From Spinellus fusiger (Eukaryota; Mucoromycota; Mucoromycetes; Mucorales; Phycomycetaceae): 64,000 nucleotides of DNA. Under the pieces are notes generated by a model, which was not told the origin of the DNA, made no database searches, and saw only the letters and a program-made list of their open reading frames with translations. Positions 44,138 through 55,266 of the stretch are shown here, piece by piece (position 1 is the stretch's first letter; each line of letters starts with the position of its first letter). The position numbers were made by a program, and so were the translations under genes. The DNA is taken from NCBI GenBank assembly GCA_025094145.1, contig JALLLS010000009.1, positions 372,001 through 436,000 on the forward strand, read 5' to 3'.

Positions 44138-47100
44138 TCAGGACATGCTGGATATTTTGCGAGAAGAACGTTTTGGTCGTGACGATCGATCGTCCCCTCG
44201 CTTCACTAGACTAGAGACACCTGGAAGAAGGATACCCTGGCGCTGTGGAATTCTTTGGATCGTCGGCTCAGGCGTTTTTTCTTTGGCTACAGCAGAGGAG
44301 GATTTCCGAAGATGAGTAGGCTGGGCTGTTTGTTTCCATTTGCGCCATCCTTCAAAGTCAATAAGTGCCTGCATACATCCCCACTCCATGATTTTCTTTT
44401 CTAGCCATTCGAGACTGACTGGCTTGGTCAGAAAGTCATTACAGCCAGCTGCCAGTGCTGCCTGACGATCCGATTCAAGCGACGACGCGGTAAGGGCAAC
44501 AATAATCACAGGTGAGCGAAAAGGAGAGGGTGGGAGTGGGAGAACCTGCATATGGCCAGGTGTTGTATCTTCACCAACATCTAATGAAAGAACATCAGAA
44601 GACGCACTGTCATTGCTTTTCTGGTGGTGGAAAGAGGGTGGGGCGGAAGGTAAGACACCAATTCTCTGTTCTTTTTCTATTGAACGAATCGTCTTTGTAG
44701 CCTCCAGACCGTTCATCACAGGCAATTGAATGTCCATCTTGGTGGTGGAGTGGGTGGGTGTAGAAAGTTAAAGAGGTGTATGCAAAAAAAAAGATACACA
44801 CAGAATAGCACAATAGCAATAGCAATAGCAAGAATAGTATGTGTATAGGTTAGTTACAGAGAATCCACTTGGAATCACTCCTTGGAATCACTCCTTGGGA
44901 TCAACTTACAAGGACCAAATGAAATCCACCTTTCTGCCATTTTTCCACTGCTTCTTTTCCATTACTGGCAACTTCATATTTAATAGAGTGCCTTTTCATC
45001 CACGTAGACAGAATCACTTGGTTAATCATATTATCTATAATAGAGTCGTATCATACACTACTTTTTTTTTCTTTTTTCTTTTCTCTTTTAGAGAGACACA
45101 ACCCATTTACCTTCAACAATCAGGACATTAATCGGTGGACTAGACACACCTGAGGCCGACTTGTCCTTTTCTTTCTTTTTGCGATGACTGATTTTGAATC
45201 GCATAGACTTCTTTGTCGTCTCTTTGCCCTTCTCTTGAACTGCCTGTACTGTTCGTGTAGAGTCACTGACATCAGGTGACATGAGGACAGCATTGCCATT
45301 GTCAAGAACAGTGTCTTCTATAGGAACTATCGGCATTCCTTGATTCTCCATGGCATGAATGGCTTGTTTGAATGGACTCCCTCCAGGTGACAGTTGGCCA
45401 TAAGGGGAGCCTTGCACAGCAATAAATTCAGGTAAAATGGTTTGGTCATTTAAGGGATGTCGGTTGGAAGACAAAAAGGCACTGTTCTGTGAGTGGGTGT
45501 GTCGGTTGGAGGGTGATCCAGGTGTCATGGCAGATGGGGTGCGTATGGGATCAAAAAAGTAGTTTCCCTTTTCAAAGATAGTCTCTGCTGCTAGGCCAGA
45601 GGGTGAAGTGTAGAATCCATTGTTTGCCTTGTGTCTTGAAGAGAGATCTGTAGCAATAGAGTCGTCTCTAAAGGGTGAAGAGAAGACTTCTGGACCAGTG
45701 GCTGGACTTGTCTTTACCCTTGATGATGCTATTGTATTGAAGTTTGTCAGATCCATCATACCACCAGGTGTGTTGGTGCCAGCAGTAGTGTTTATATCAG
45801 TGCCAGCACTAATACTGATGCCAAGACTAGCCTCACCATTGTCTACACTCTCAGGGCCAGGTGTGCTTGTAGCCACTGCAGATCCATTGGTGCCAGAAAG
45901 AACAGGAGATGTCAACAAGTGAGATGGAGAAGTGGCAATGGGCATGAATTGAGGTTCCACCATAGCATTGCTCCATGCTGTATGAAGAGCAGTAAGAAAA
46001 CGGCGTGGTCCTGCAGGTTTAGGCACTACTACCACTCGTGGTATCGACACAGAGGTCTGGTAAGATGGAATAAGTCTCCGTAGAATGTCACGCACATGCT
46101 TGTAATTATACAATGAAGTGAAGAAGATGATGGCTGTTGTTTTTTGGTGTAGGCTGTTGGGTGTTTGTGGTTTATGCTTTCTGCGGCCTTGGGTATGGAG
46201 TTGAAGCGTAGGAGAAAATGGAAGTGGTTGGGTATACAATTCATAAAGTCTTGCCTTGAGAGTAGCTACATCATCATCAATTAGAATAAATGCAGGTGGG
46301 ATGGCTCGAATGTTATCTTCTTCCAGTGCAGGGGATGGCACTTGTGTTTGATTTGATGTTCTTTGAGAATTAAAAAAAGCATTAGAGCATTGAGAACCAA
46401 CAGAAAAAGAAGACTGTGCTGTATGCATGGAGGATTGAGAAGACTGACTGGACACTTCTTCCTGCTTCAACTGTTGGCTATCTTCATCCCATACATGGGT
46501 GGGTATATGGCTAATATCTGTATTCCAACTTGCCAAACTACTTGTTAAATGCTTTGCAAACATACTCTGCTTGGCAGCATAAAGCACAAGTTTCACTCCC
46601 TTAAGTTGACGAATGAAATGGGTGAGTTCTTTCAGTGTAGGTTCATGAGAACATGGTATACTAGTGAGTGGTTTTCCCAAGGGCTTCTTGGTTGTATGTT
46701 TATGCCCTGCATCTGCTTCCAGCTGAATTACAAAACGTGTCTTGTTCTTTCCCATGTCTTCTACCACCATATTACATTTAATATACTGAATTAATTGGGT
46801 AGTGAAGTTAGCATTAGGCAAGAGAGTTGCACTCAATCCAACAGGAATGGCAGGTGATGCAGTGTGTATAATATCAAAAGTAACTTTGAATTTTGGAGCA
46901 TCAGAAACAACACTGAGGCCAAGTTCAATACAAGCACCAGGAGTGCATCCCTCGAGAATATTTCTTAATAACTGCAATACATTAATTACTACCGGGAAGA
47001 TACAAGACTTACACTGATGAGCATGTGCTGAATAGCGTCTTCATCTCCCATCATTGTTACATGGTGTAGTGAATCATCAGAGTGATAAATAACAAGTCCA

Positions 47101-48155
47101 ACATCCAATCCTGAAGCCATACCAGCCATAGCATCCCCCACTCTCTGAACAAGCTCTCCAATGTCAAATGACTGCATAATAACTGTTTTTAAACTCTCCT
47201 GATGAGAACTATCTACTGTGCTCTGCTTCACCAACTGATATATAAGATGGGGCTGTGCACTCATATGGCATACATGTCGCAGTGTTGTGTAGATTGCCGA
47301 GATACTTGTAATCGGCACATGAATCGAACATGCACTGAGTAGTTCATGAGTATTACTTATGAAGGACGAAGACAAAAACTGTTCAAGAGTAGTAAGTACC
47401 ATCAATGCAGAATCCTGAACTTCTTCTGACATTGTCTTTATAAATGCTGTTCTTCTCTCTGTGTGCATTGCTATGGAGTCATCAATGTGTGCCTTTACCA
47501 GTGCCTGTTGAGTCAGTGCCTGTTGCTGAAGTGTTTCTGTGCTTTTATTGTGGGCCTTGTACATGCGGTAGATGCTATAGAATAGACCAGCACCAGCCAC
47601 ATAAAGCCATGTAGCCTGAGAAGAGGAGATCCAGGCAGAGGTTTGTGCTGGTGATTTATGATTCACTATAGCAGTAACCATTGCACTGAGTTGTCCTAGT
47701 TTCAGAGAGCAGCATGTTATAGGCCGACATAGGCTCCAGATAGTGAAAGAGCCCCAACCAACTACCAGCAAGGCATCTGCTCCATGGATTGGCCATACAT
47801 GTGAGAAAGATAGAGTGGCTACGGTAGTGCTAAAACAGAGAACAGTGGTGAATAGAGCTATTTTGTGGATTTCAACCAATATATGTTCATGCTCAGGCGA
47901 ATAAGTAAAAATAGATAGTGGAAGGATGAGTTCAGGTCTCAGTATGGACGCTGCTGCTGCTGCTGTTTCTCCTAATGTCGTAGTCTGAGAAGACCAAGCA
48001 GAGCGAAGACTGAGTAGACTAGGCCGGGCAGATGGCTTCTGTTTTTTGTTTGAAAGGCCCTCCAAGGTAGTTATGGGTGGAGAGTCTTTGCATGTTGTTG
48101 GATCTTGACATGAAAGCTTTTGCACTGTCTCCTGGATAGGCTGTAGTCCGCTCAT
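44138..48155 (-). CDS. SSK1: SSK1-type response regulator with N-terminal membrane and kinase-like regions
   Basis: Model complement(join(44138..44737, 44910..45034, 45111..46971, 47013..48155)), 1242 aa; three GT-AG introns (172, 75 and 41 nt). The C-terminal receiver domain is complete: VLIVEDNMINQ (acidic pocket), LVLMDIQLPVMNG (phospho-acceptor Asp), VIIVALTASSLESD, and CNDFLTKPVSLEWLEKKIME, followed by the Ssk1-specific WGCMQALIDFEGWRKWK. Ssk1 relays the Sln1-type phosphorelay to MAPKKKs of the HOG osmostress pathway. The N-terminal 230 residues hold several hydrophobic segments. Residues 240-500 resemble a histidine-kinase dimerisation plus ATPase region, but where the phospho-histidine is expected (SHELR-like) it reads MSEEVQDSAL, so it is probably a pseudokinase. 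The middle is a long disordered Ser/Thr/Pro linker. Confidence 0.9.
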
Positions 48156-48487
48156 TATTGAAAATAGGAGAAGTATCAAAGGTATTCAAATACCAAGAAG
48201 GGGTTGGAATAACAGAAACACGCTTAATGAGTGGATTCTAGTGAGGTTTAGCTATTCCAGGTACCAAAGGGGAAAGGAAATAAAAGCAGAGAGTAGCAAA
48301 AATGGTAGTCGACATATAGGTTGGTCGGAGTTTTGGGGCATGCATACTATCATTTATCATGCTGGTCTATTATCATGGCAACACTGATAGAGGGGGGTAG
48401 GGTGCTCATAACAAAAAAAAAAAAAAAGGGTATACATTTGATAGGCTTATTTTATTAATGAGTGACAATTGACGCTTAAACTTAATT
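48156..48487. other. Upstream region of SSK1
   Basis: Probable promoter; an A15 run followed by GGG at about 48413-48430. No other feature seen. Confidence 0.4.
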
Positions 48488-49320
48488 TACACACCAGGAG
48501 ATTTTTCTGGTCTTTAAGCGGTGATATCTCCTTCCTTTCACGTCGAATCTTCTTGCCGTTTTATGGGACTGTGTTTAAAAATCAAAGGTTTGCAAGTATC
48601 CAAATTACTATTTCCTTTTATGGATACCTCAATATCAAATTGTATTATCAATGGAATATAGTGTTTATGAATAGAATTATTGATAGATAAAATTGTTTAT
48701 TGTAATAGTATAGCTAATAATAATATAGCTAATATTATATTATGACTATAGCTACTGCCCAAGTGCATTCCCTCATAGCAATAGAATCCACAACCTAAAA
48801 GGCTTGTGCTTTATACTTGGGATATAGATAACCATGCTCAGGAGTATACCCTAGACAGCCTAGACACCTTAGACAGTATAGAAGAAAGAAAAGACCACCT
48901 GGGACTGACCTGAAAGAAGTCTTTACTTGCCTAATAATAATAAATTGAGTGTCTTGTGAATTAGAATAAGCCATAGCCCAGATGAAGATACTGCTTACCT
49001 TTTTATCACTAGAATAGTCCTTGGTAGTGTCTATCACCTTCTATTGTTTCTCTTTGTTAATAATGGCACACTACCTTGCTCAGTTATGCTCATCTTGACT
49101 AGTACTTGGGTGTTAAGTTGTATGTACAGTGTGAGAAATAATAATGATAATAAGACCAAAGAATAAAAGATAGCTTTATTCTGATAAGGTATCACTTTAG
49201 TCTCCATTTTCCAATAATTAATTAAGTCAAAATTCACAAGTCAAATAACTCACTCTCTAATCTCAATTGAAATCTCGTTTAACATATATTTCTCTACCAT
49301 CAATTTCAAGAAGAATGAAA
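48488..49320. mobile_element. Family-G TIR element, copy 3, inverted and truncated
   Basis: It starts TACACACCAGGAGATTTTT and aligns in reverse orientation with the right two thirds of copies 1 and 2 (blocks around TAGAAGAAAGAAAAGACCACCT, read in the complement, and AGGTAAGCAGT). It fades out near 49320, where a protein-like fragment begins. Confidence 0.65.
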
Positions 49321-50125
49321 TTCCCACCTGCACCATCTGTAAACAGACATTTAAAGCAAATGCTATTTTGAAAATACACAAGGCTAATCACAACATGTAA
49401 GATTAATCTCAAATATAAAATTAATGTTGCCCATTCTCTACTTTGAATAGTCCCATGGCCAAGTCTTCTCGGTATTTATTGTAGAAACAGAGGCATAGAA
49501 TAATACGAATCAAACTAATAATTTTTTATTACTATTGTTCACAGACCTCTCCCCGCCATCACCACAGTCTTCTGTGTAAAAGAGAAGAGTGATGATGACC
49601 AGGAGAATATCACTGAAGCTGATGAAGTGCTTGAAGAGAAACCTCTTTGGGCTGTTGAAGAAGAAGAGTTCGACAGTAGCAGCAACATCTTTGAGGAGAC
49701 TTCATTTGTGGATGGCATGTTCCAATTCTCAACAAAGTTAGAAATGACCATGCATAGTTTCTTCACTGAGAATGAAGAACGTATCTCGAGAAGATTTGAA
49801 GTGGAGATCATTACCCTGTGTAAAGATGTGAGGAAGGCTTGTCTTGCCAATCTTCAAGAAATAGTTCCTGCCTTAAACAGGGCTATTAACCTTGAGAAGG
49901 TGAAGAACCATATTCCCAAGTTCCCTACCACCACCCACAATGTTGCAGTGGTTGAAACCTGCAAGGGCTTGCCCCCCTCCCAACATCATCCACGAGTTCT
50001 CGATGAACAAGCCCTCTGAGCACCTGAAGTTCCTCACCGCCAACCCAACAAAAACAAAAATACTCTCTGCCTTGCCAGACAGGACTCCCAATCAGCGATT
50101 TTCTGTAACTCAAGGAGAGAAGTAG
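49317..50125 (+). pseudogene. Fragmented coding relic with a C2H2 finger and an acidic helical region
   Basis: The first piece, 49317-49399, reads EIPTCTICKQTFKANAILKI and ends HKANHN, a textbook C2H2 finger (C-x2-C-x12-H-x3-H) followed at once by a stop. The second piece, about 49550-50019, is an acidic, helical sequence (KEKSDDDQENITEADEVLEE, FSTKLEMTMHSFF, CLANLQEIVPALNRAINLEK). A +1 shift near 49960 continues it as PSEHLKFLTANPTKTKILSA to a stop at 50125. No family recognised. It may be the N-terminal part of a transposon protein left beside family-G copy 3. It is dead as read. Confidence 0.45.
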
Positions 50126-50591
50126 AGAACCCACCCACTGTTCCAGCACTCAATGGTAAATGTTATCATCAATAGTACTTCTGTTGATCTCTGGGTTGGA
50201 GATACAGTGTGCACCTCCCCCGATGAAGGAACAACAACAACCACGAATTCTTAGCCTATTTATCAAAGACATAAACTTTCAGTGTAGTTGTCGTATTTGT
50301 GATAACATAATTGTACAAGTTCAAGTATCCTTCATTGGATTTCAAATATCTACAGGATGACAGCTATCTATTTGGCGTCTTTTTTTCCTTGCTGACTTTA
50401 TGGACTTTTGGATGTCTATTCCTGAATCTTAATCCTCTCTCATTCTTTCCTCAGTTCTAGGTTTTATATATCTATATTTTATTGTGTTTTTCCTTTAAAT
50501 TTTCTTGAAAACTCTCGTAGGATGACTATCAGGTCCAATGTGTGATTAGCACCTAACACAAAAAAATAAAAACACTTTGAACTGTGTTATA
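50126..50591. other. AT-rich DNA between relics
   Basis: Nothing supported. Confidence 0.4.
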
Positions 50592-52977
50592 CAGTCACAC
50601 CCAATTAGATTTAGTAATTTTGAAAATAAATTTCAAGACAAAATATATTGGACATGTTCAATATCAAATAAAACGCTTCACATTTGATCTGGGAACTCAA
50701 AAATTAATCATACAAAAGATTAACATATTTTTCGAAAATAAGAAAGAATCAAAACTAATACTTAGTATAGCCTCCTTTGGCATCAATCACTGCCTGACAT
50801 CAGTCTTTCATACTATAGACCAATCTTTATATAAATTCAACACCAACCTTCTTCTACTCTTCTGTAATTAGAGTCTTCAAACTTTCTACATTGGTAATGG
50901 ATACCCTTTTTTTTTAACTTGTAATTCTAGGGCCCACCAGACGTGTTCAATTGGATTTAAGTCGGGGCTTTGTGCGGACCAGTACTCAAAGCCCCTAAAT
51001 TGATGTGTCTCTTTTCACCGCCTGGCATAGATCCTAGTATGACAACTGGTGCCATCTTCTTGGAGTAAAAACTCCCTTTCCTTTTGCTGGTACAAATAAT
51101 TTTAACAAGAATAAAACTTGCCAGCTAAAATCTTGATGTATTTGTCTTGGTTAACAGCACCATCGACAAAGACTAATGAGACAAATTCATCTGCCCAAAA
51201 ACAGTTACAAAGCATTACACCGCCACCACCAAACTACGTTGCTGGAATAATACACTCTCAGGCAATCAGTGAGTAGACGGCGAACCAATTGTTGTTTTTT
51301 CTTCTTCAAAAAATAAAGGTCTTTTTTCTTTTCTTTTATAAATCATTCAAAAAATGACCCCAGGTAATGATAATCAGCTAACTCTTAGCCAATAACATTA
51401 TTTATTTATTAGAGGTCAAACCATAGGACAATAAAAAAGACATGCTACTTATCAAGAGATTGCTGACGATCTTGACCTCCCAAAGAGCACAGTGGACAAG
51501 ATCGTTCTATTGTATAAAAACAAAAGCATAATTCGACCCAGATTGCATACAGGAAGGTATGAGAAGGTTTCATCTACTTCAAAACTGGACATGGTCTTGT
51601 ATACTTGTAGAAAATCTATACAAACAATTACATTTCATCTGAAAAATATTAATGATGCAGGTGTAGATATTTTCAGTAAGACATTTCTGAAATATATGAA
51701 TAAACCCAGGATATTTTCATGCTTACAATAAAGAAAATCTAGTATGACATTTATTCACAAGAAAAGATGATTGAAATGGTGTAAGAATAAGGTTGATTGG
51801 CCAATGGAGAGGTGGAGTAACATCGTTTGGTCTGATGAGTCTCGTTTTACAGTTGTGAGTAATGATAGATGAACTAGATTGATTGGGAATAAAGACAAAA
51901 GGTATAAGGAGAGTCATACGCAAAGAACATACAAGTATGACAAGGGTTTGGTTATAGTTTGGGGTTGATTTTAGCGTGGAGGTGTAGGACCTCTTGTACT
52001 CTTGGAAGGATCTGTTAATCAAGACAAGTATGTCAATGTAATCACCAAATAATTTCTTCCTTGGTTCCAAAAATTTCAAGAGAACCTCAATGAGACCATT
52101 CTCTTTCAAGAAGACAGTTCTTCTTGCCACACAGAAGCATATAGTAGATGGTACAAACAAGAGAGATATGTGATTGAAGGTTTTGATTTTTGGCCTGCAC
52201 AAAGTCCAGATCTTAACCCAATTGAGCATGTCTGGGCTTATCTTGAAAAGAAAATCAATTCATGGTGAACAAGCATAAACAATGCAAACTAGCTTGAACG
52301 ATGTTTGCGTAGTAAATAGCAAAAGATCCCAAATGAATTTCTGGAAAATTTAGTGGATAGCATGCCAAGGAGGTGCTCTGTTGTGATGAAGAATAATGGC
52401 TTTTCTACAAAGTGCTGAGCTATATTTTTATAATGAGGATGTAAACAATCAGCTAAAGAACAACCATTAAAAATCTTGTATTATTCCATGAATGTTTTAT
52501 TATGAACATCTTAGACTGATAGATATGCCTTTATTTTGAATTTTTTCAAAATAATTGATTTTTTGTCTAGTCACTTATTACTTAGGAGTGTACATCAGCC
52601 TCGAGCTTCGATGTTTTTATTCTCAGCTTATAGTATGAGGCAAATGGATCTTTTCTAATACCACTTTTCAGATGCCTAAGAACGTCTTCATTAGTTTTTT
52701 AGGGTTTTCATGACTATTCAAACGTAATGGTCATCCAGGTTCTGTGATATTCTTAATGATGTTTTAAACTGTGGGCGGTTTCATCTCAACTGTACCTGCA
52801 ATCACAGTCAACCTCAATTAAGCTTTAAACAGGTGATATATGCCCTGTAGTTTTTTTTTATCTTCTATTTTAGCATAATTTCTACAAATTTAAGTTTCTA
52901 AAATTATATCTGACATGTTGGGTTAGTTTAATGATAATTAGAAAGAAAAGGTTTTTTTATGCAAAAGAAGTACTTTA
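50592..52977 (-). mobile_element. Second copy of the CAGYCACACCCAA Tc1-like family, interrupted
   Basis: The left end CAGTCACACCCAATTAGATT follows TA and aligns with the element at 2350. Left (50592-51250) and right (52593-52977) parts align with the corresponding parts of that copy, e.g. the shared ATCTGACATGTTG block near 52910 and 3538. They are separated by a 1338-bp insertion. The true right end is missing where the next element begins at 52978. Confidence 0.8.
51253..52590 (+). mobile_element. Tc1-like transposon nested in the above, 1338 bp
   Basis: The left end CACTCTCAGGCAATCAGTGA and the right end TCACTTATTACTTAGGAGTG are imperfect inverted repeats flanked by TA at both sides. The transposase frame (about 51480-52420) is recognisable throughout but has many stops: LPKSTVDKIVLLYKN, WSNIVWSDESRFTVVSNDR, ETILFQEDSSSCHTEAYSRW, FWPAQSPDLNPIEHVWAYLE, RRCSVVMKNNG. 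All three DDE blocks are visible; the gene is dead. Confidence 0.88.
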
Positions 52978-53458
52978 CACTATTTTTGGAAAATATTGGG
53001 ACACTTTTTTGAGAATAGTTTAGGACAATAAATCTAAAAATTCAAACACTGATTAAAAAATGATTGGGACAAAAATTGAAAAAAAGATTAAAACGAAACT
53101 CTACTGTCCCAAATGTCCCAAAATAAATTCTTTATTAAATAAGTCTATGATTTAAATAGTCATTACATCTTAATACAGAGTGCTCACAATCATCTTTAAT
53201 AATTCAAGATGAACATTTTTCTCTTAAAAGGATTTCTCTCTTCATACTGCTTTTTGTGACTGACCAGAACTGTTCTATCGGATTTTAATTATTTGACGTT
53301 CATTTTAAGATCAAAATCCTAAAAATGTTCCAATTTTTATTTTTATTTTCTTGTATTTTACATTTTATGTGTTAATATTTTTCTGATTTGTCTCAATCAT
53401 TTTTTTAACCTGTATTTGAATCTTTAGATTTATTGTCATAAACTTTTCTCAAATGTTA
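52978..53458 (-). mobile_element. Remnant of an IS630/Tc1-like element related to the next one
   Basis: It begins CACTATTTTTGGAAAATATT after TA. The inner parts of both ends share GACAATAAATCTAAA in inverted orientation. On the minus strand near 53225-53285 it reads NPIEQFWSVTKSSMKREILL, close to the neighbour's NPIEQFWSVCKSRLKRERLL. Most of the transposase is deleted. Its right end is cut by the insertion at 53461. Confidence 0.7.
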
Positions 53459-53460
53459 TA

Positions 53461-55097
53461 CACTATTTTCACTTATTATTGTCGCACTTTTAGAGAAAAA
53501 TATGTCGCATTAATAAATTAAAACTTGACGTACTAATGGGATAAAATATGTCGCATTAATTAATTAAAATTTGGCATAGTAAAAGATTTAAAACTGGCGT
53601 ATTCTAAGTACTTGGGGTTTTCTTACATTTTACTTTTCTTAAAAAATGAATAACATTGTGCACGAAGACGGCCAAGGAAATATCTATAATGATGAAGGCA
53701 TAGCCGTTACAGTAGTGGAGATGGAGGTAGACGAGGAGACGTACCCCATTGAGACGGTTACAAATTTCGGGATGTACCTTGACCTCAAACCACCCGAGAA
53801 GCCAGAAAGAAGAACTGTACAACAATCCGTAGACAGAGATGTCAATACGGAAGAGGATAACAGAGCTCCTGGTATCCACAGGCATTACAAAGATTCCGAA
53901 AAAGAGCAGTTGTTTGTATTGATTTATGAAAGGGGTATGAGCGTCAGAGCTGCTGCGCTGAAACTTCAAATCCACCCACTCACTGCTCAGCGATGGTACT
54001 CAAACGATCAGCAGAACCCTCAGACATTCATTGCCAGAAAAGAAGGTAGTGGAAGGCCAGTCGGTAGACCAGCACTACTTGACGATAGCCATAAAAGATT
54101 CTTAGTCGATTTATTGAACGATCAGCCCTCTTTAGTCCTGGATCAAATGATGGAGAGTTTGAGAACGTCTTTTATTGATTTAGAGAGATCGAAAACAGCT
54201 CTACAATTTTGTCACCAAAAATTGTAAGATCAGTCTGAAAAGAGCCCATTTTCATTCAGTTGATCGTAATAGTCCTGAAAAGATCAAGAATCAAAAGGAG
54301 TGGGTACAGAAATGGATGGAGACAGACATGGACTACATGAGCAACTGTGTCTTTATAGGTGAGACGGCATTCCACATCAACATGAAGCGTACTTTTGCTT
54401 GGTCAAAAGTAGGTACTTGTGCAGTAGTAAAAGTACCAAGAACGAGGGCTAAAACAACAACCATCCTGGGAGCAACATCTGCTCAAGGCCTTGTCAACAT
54501 AAAAGTAAGACGGCCCCGAATGTTGCCTGTTTCAAAGAAGAGAAGAACTACTGGATCTAGTGGGCCTTCTCAAAAACAAAGCAAAGGCACTGTTACTGGC
54601 CACTATATCAATTTCTTGAGCGATACAATGGATGTCATGGACAATTTTCCAGATGTTTTCAAGGATAATTACTTGATTATGGACAACGCCCCCATCCACA
54701 TGAATGAAGACATTAAAAGCTTCATTGAAGGCCGTGGGTACAAGTGTGTTTATCTTCCCCCTTACTCACCAGAGTTGAATCCCATTGAGCAATTCTGGTC
54801 TGTTTGCAAAAGCAGGTTAAAAAGAGAAAGACTCTTGGAAGAAGAAACTTTGTCATCTAGAATCGCCGATGCATCTAACCAAGTTCTTCTCGGTGACCTC
54901 AGAGGGTTTTGCAAATACTCTGTCGATAGATTTGAGGATTGCTTACAAGAGAAGCCTCTTTAAAAATAAAACATTTATGTCGCATTTGTCGCATCCAACT
55001 TATACGCCATCTTTTAATTTATTAATGTGACAAGTTTTTTTCCACTTGTGCACTAAGTTTTTTTCCAAAAGTGCGACAATAATAAGTGAAAATAGTG
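53461..55097 (+). mobile_element. IS630/Tc1-like transposon, 1637 bp, left-arm copy
   Basis: Inverted ends CACTATTTTCACTTATTATT continue to GTCGCACTTTT and are flanked by TA. Subterminal GTCGCAT/GCGACA motifs repeat several times in both ends, as expected for transposase binding sites. It encodes a two-part transposase (next entry). The identical copy is at 60168-61804. Confidence 0.93.
53646..54963 (+). pseudogene. IS630/Tc1-like transposase, one frameshift, first catalytic Asp lost
   Basis: The first part (53646-54227) has an HTH region (YKDSEKEQLFVLIYERGMSV, AAALKLQIHPLTAQRWY) and GRPVGRPALLDD. A single shift near 54190 moves to a frame running from about 54195 through KNCKISLKRAHFHS to a stop at 54963. 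The catalytic blocks are NYLIMDNAPIHMN (second Asp) and PPYSPELNPIEQFWS (Glu). The first block reads VFIGETAFHIN where the family has FIDE, so the Asp is Gly. Apart from these two lesions the coding sequence is clean. The same lesions occur in the mirror copy. Confidence 0.85.
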
Positions 55098-55266
55098 TAT
55101 TTCTTATTTCTTTTAGCTAGTTCTATTTTTCTCTCTTTTTATATTTCTAATTTTCTTTAAGTGACTTTATGTCCACTATTTTTTTTCCAGTCAGGCATAT
55201 CAGTGCGACGTATGGCTGCGCAAAGACGCTCAATAAAAAGTGTCTTATTCAAAAAAAAAAAAAAAA
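55098..55266 (+). other. Segment ending in AATAAA and A16
   Basis: After the transposon comes about 150 bp of unrelated DNA ending AATAAA (55232-55237), 13 nt, then A16. This is the arrangement of a polyadenylated transcript end copied into DNA. It is also the exact inner end of the inverted repeat. Confidence 0.5.

Larger units (their letters stand above)
51264..55266. repeat. Left arm of a nearly perfect 4-kb inverted repeat
   Basis: Matches the reverse complement of 59999-64000. Every landmark I mapped has coordinate sum 115265 (or 115264 left of a homopolymer at about 52851). The only difference found is T9 here against A8 in the other arm. The inner boundary is the end of an A16 run at 55251-55266. 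The outer boundary lies beyond what the window can show. Confidence 0.95.

Noticed and set aside
51264..55266. Treating the two arms as independent insertions of the same transposons
   Set aside because: Arm identity includes non-transposon DNA and the same nested order, so a single block was duplicated.
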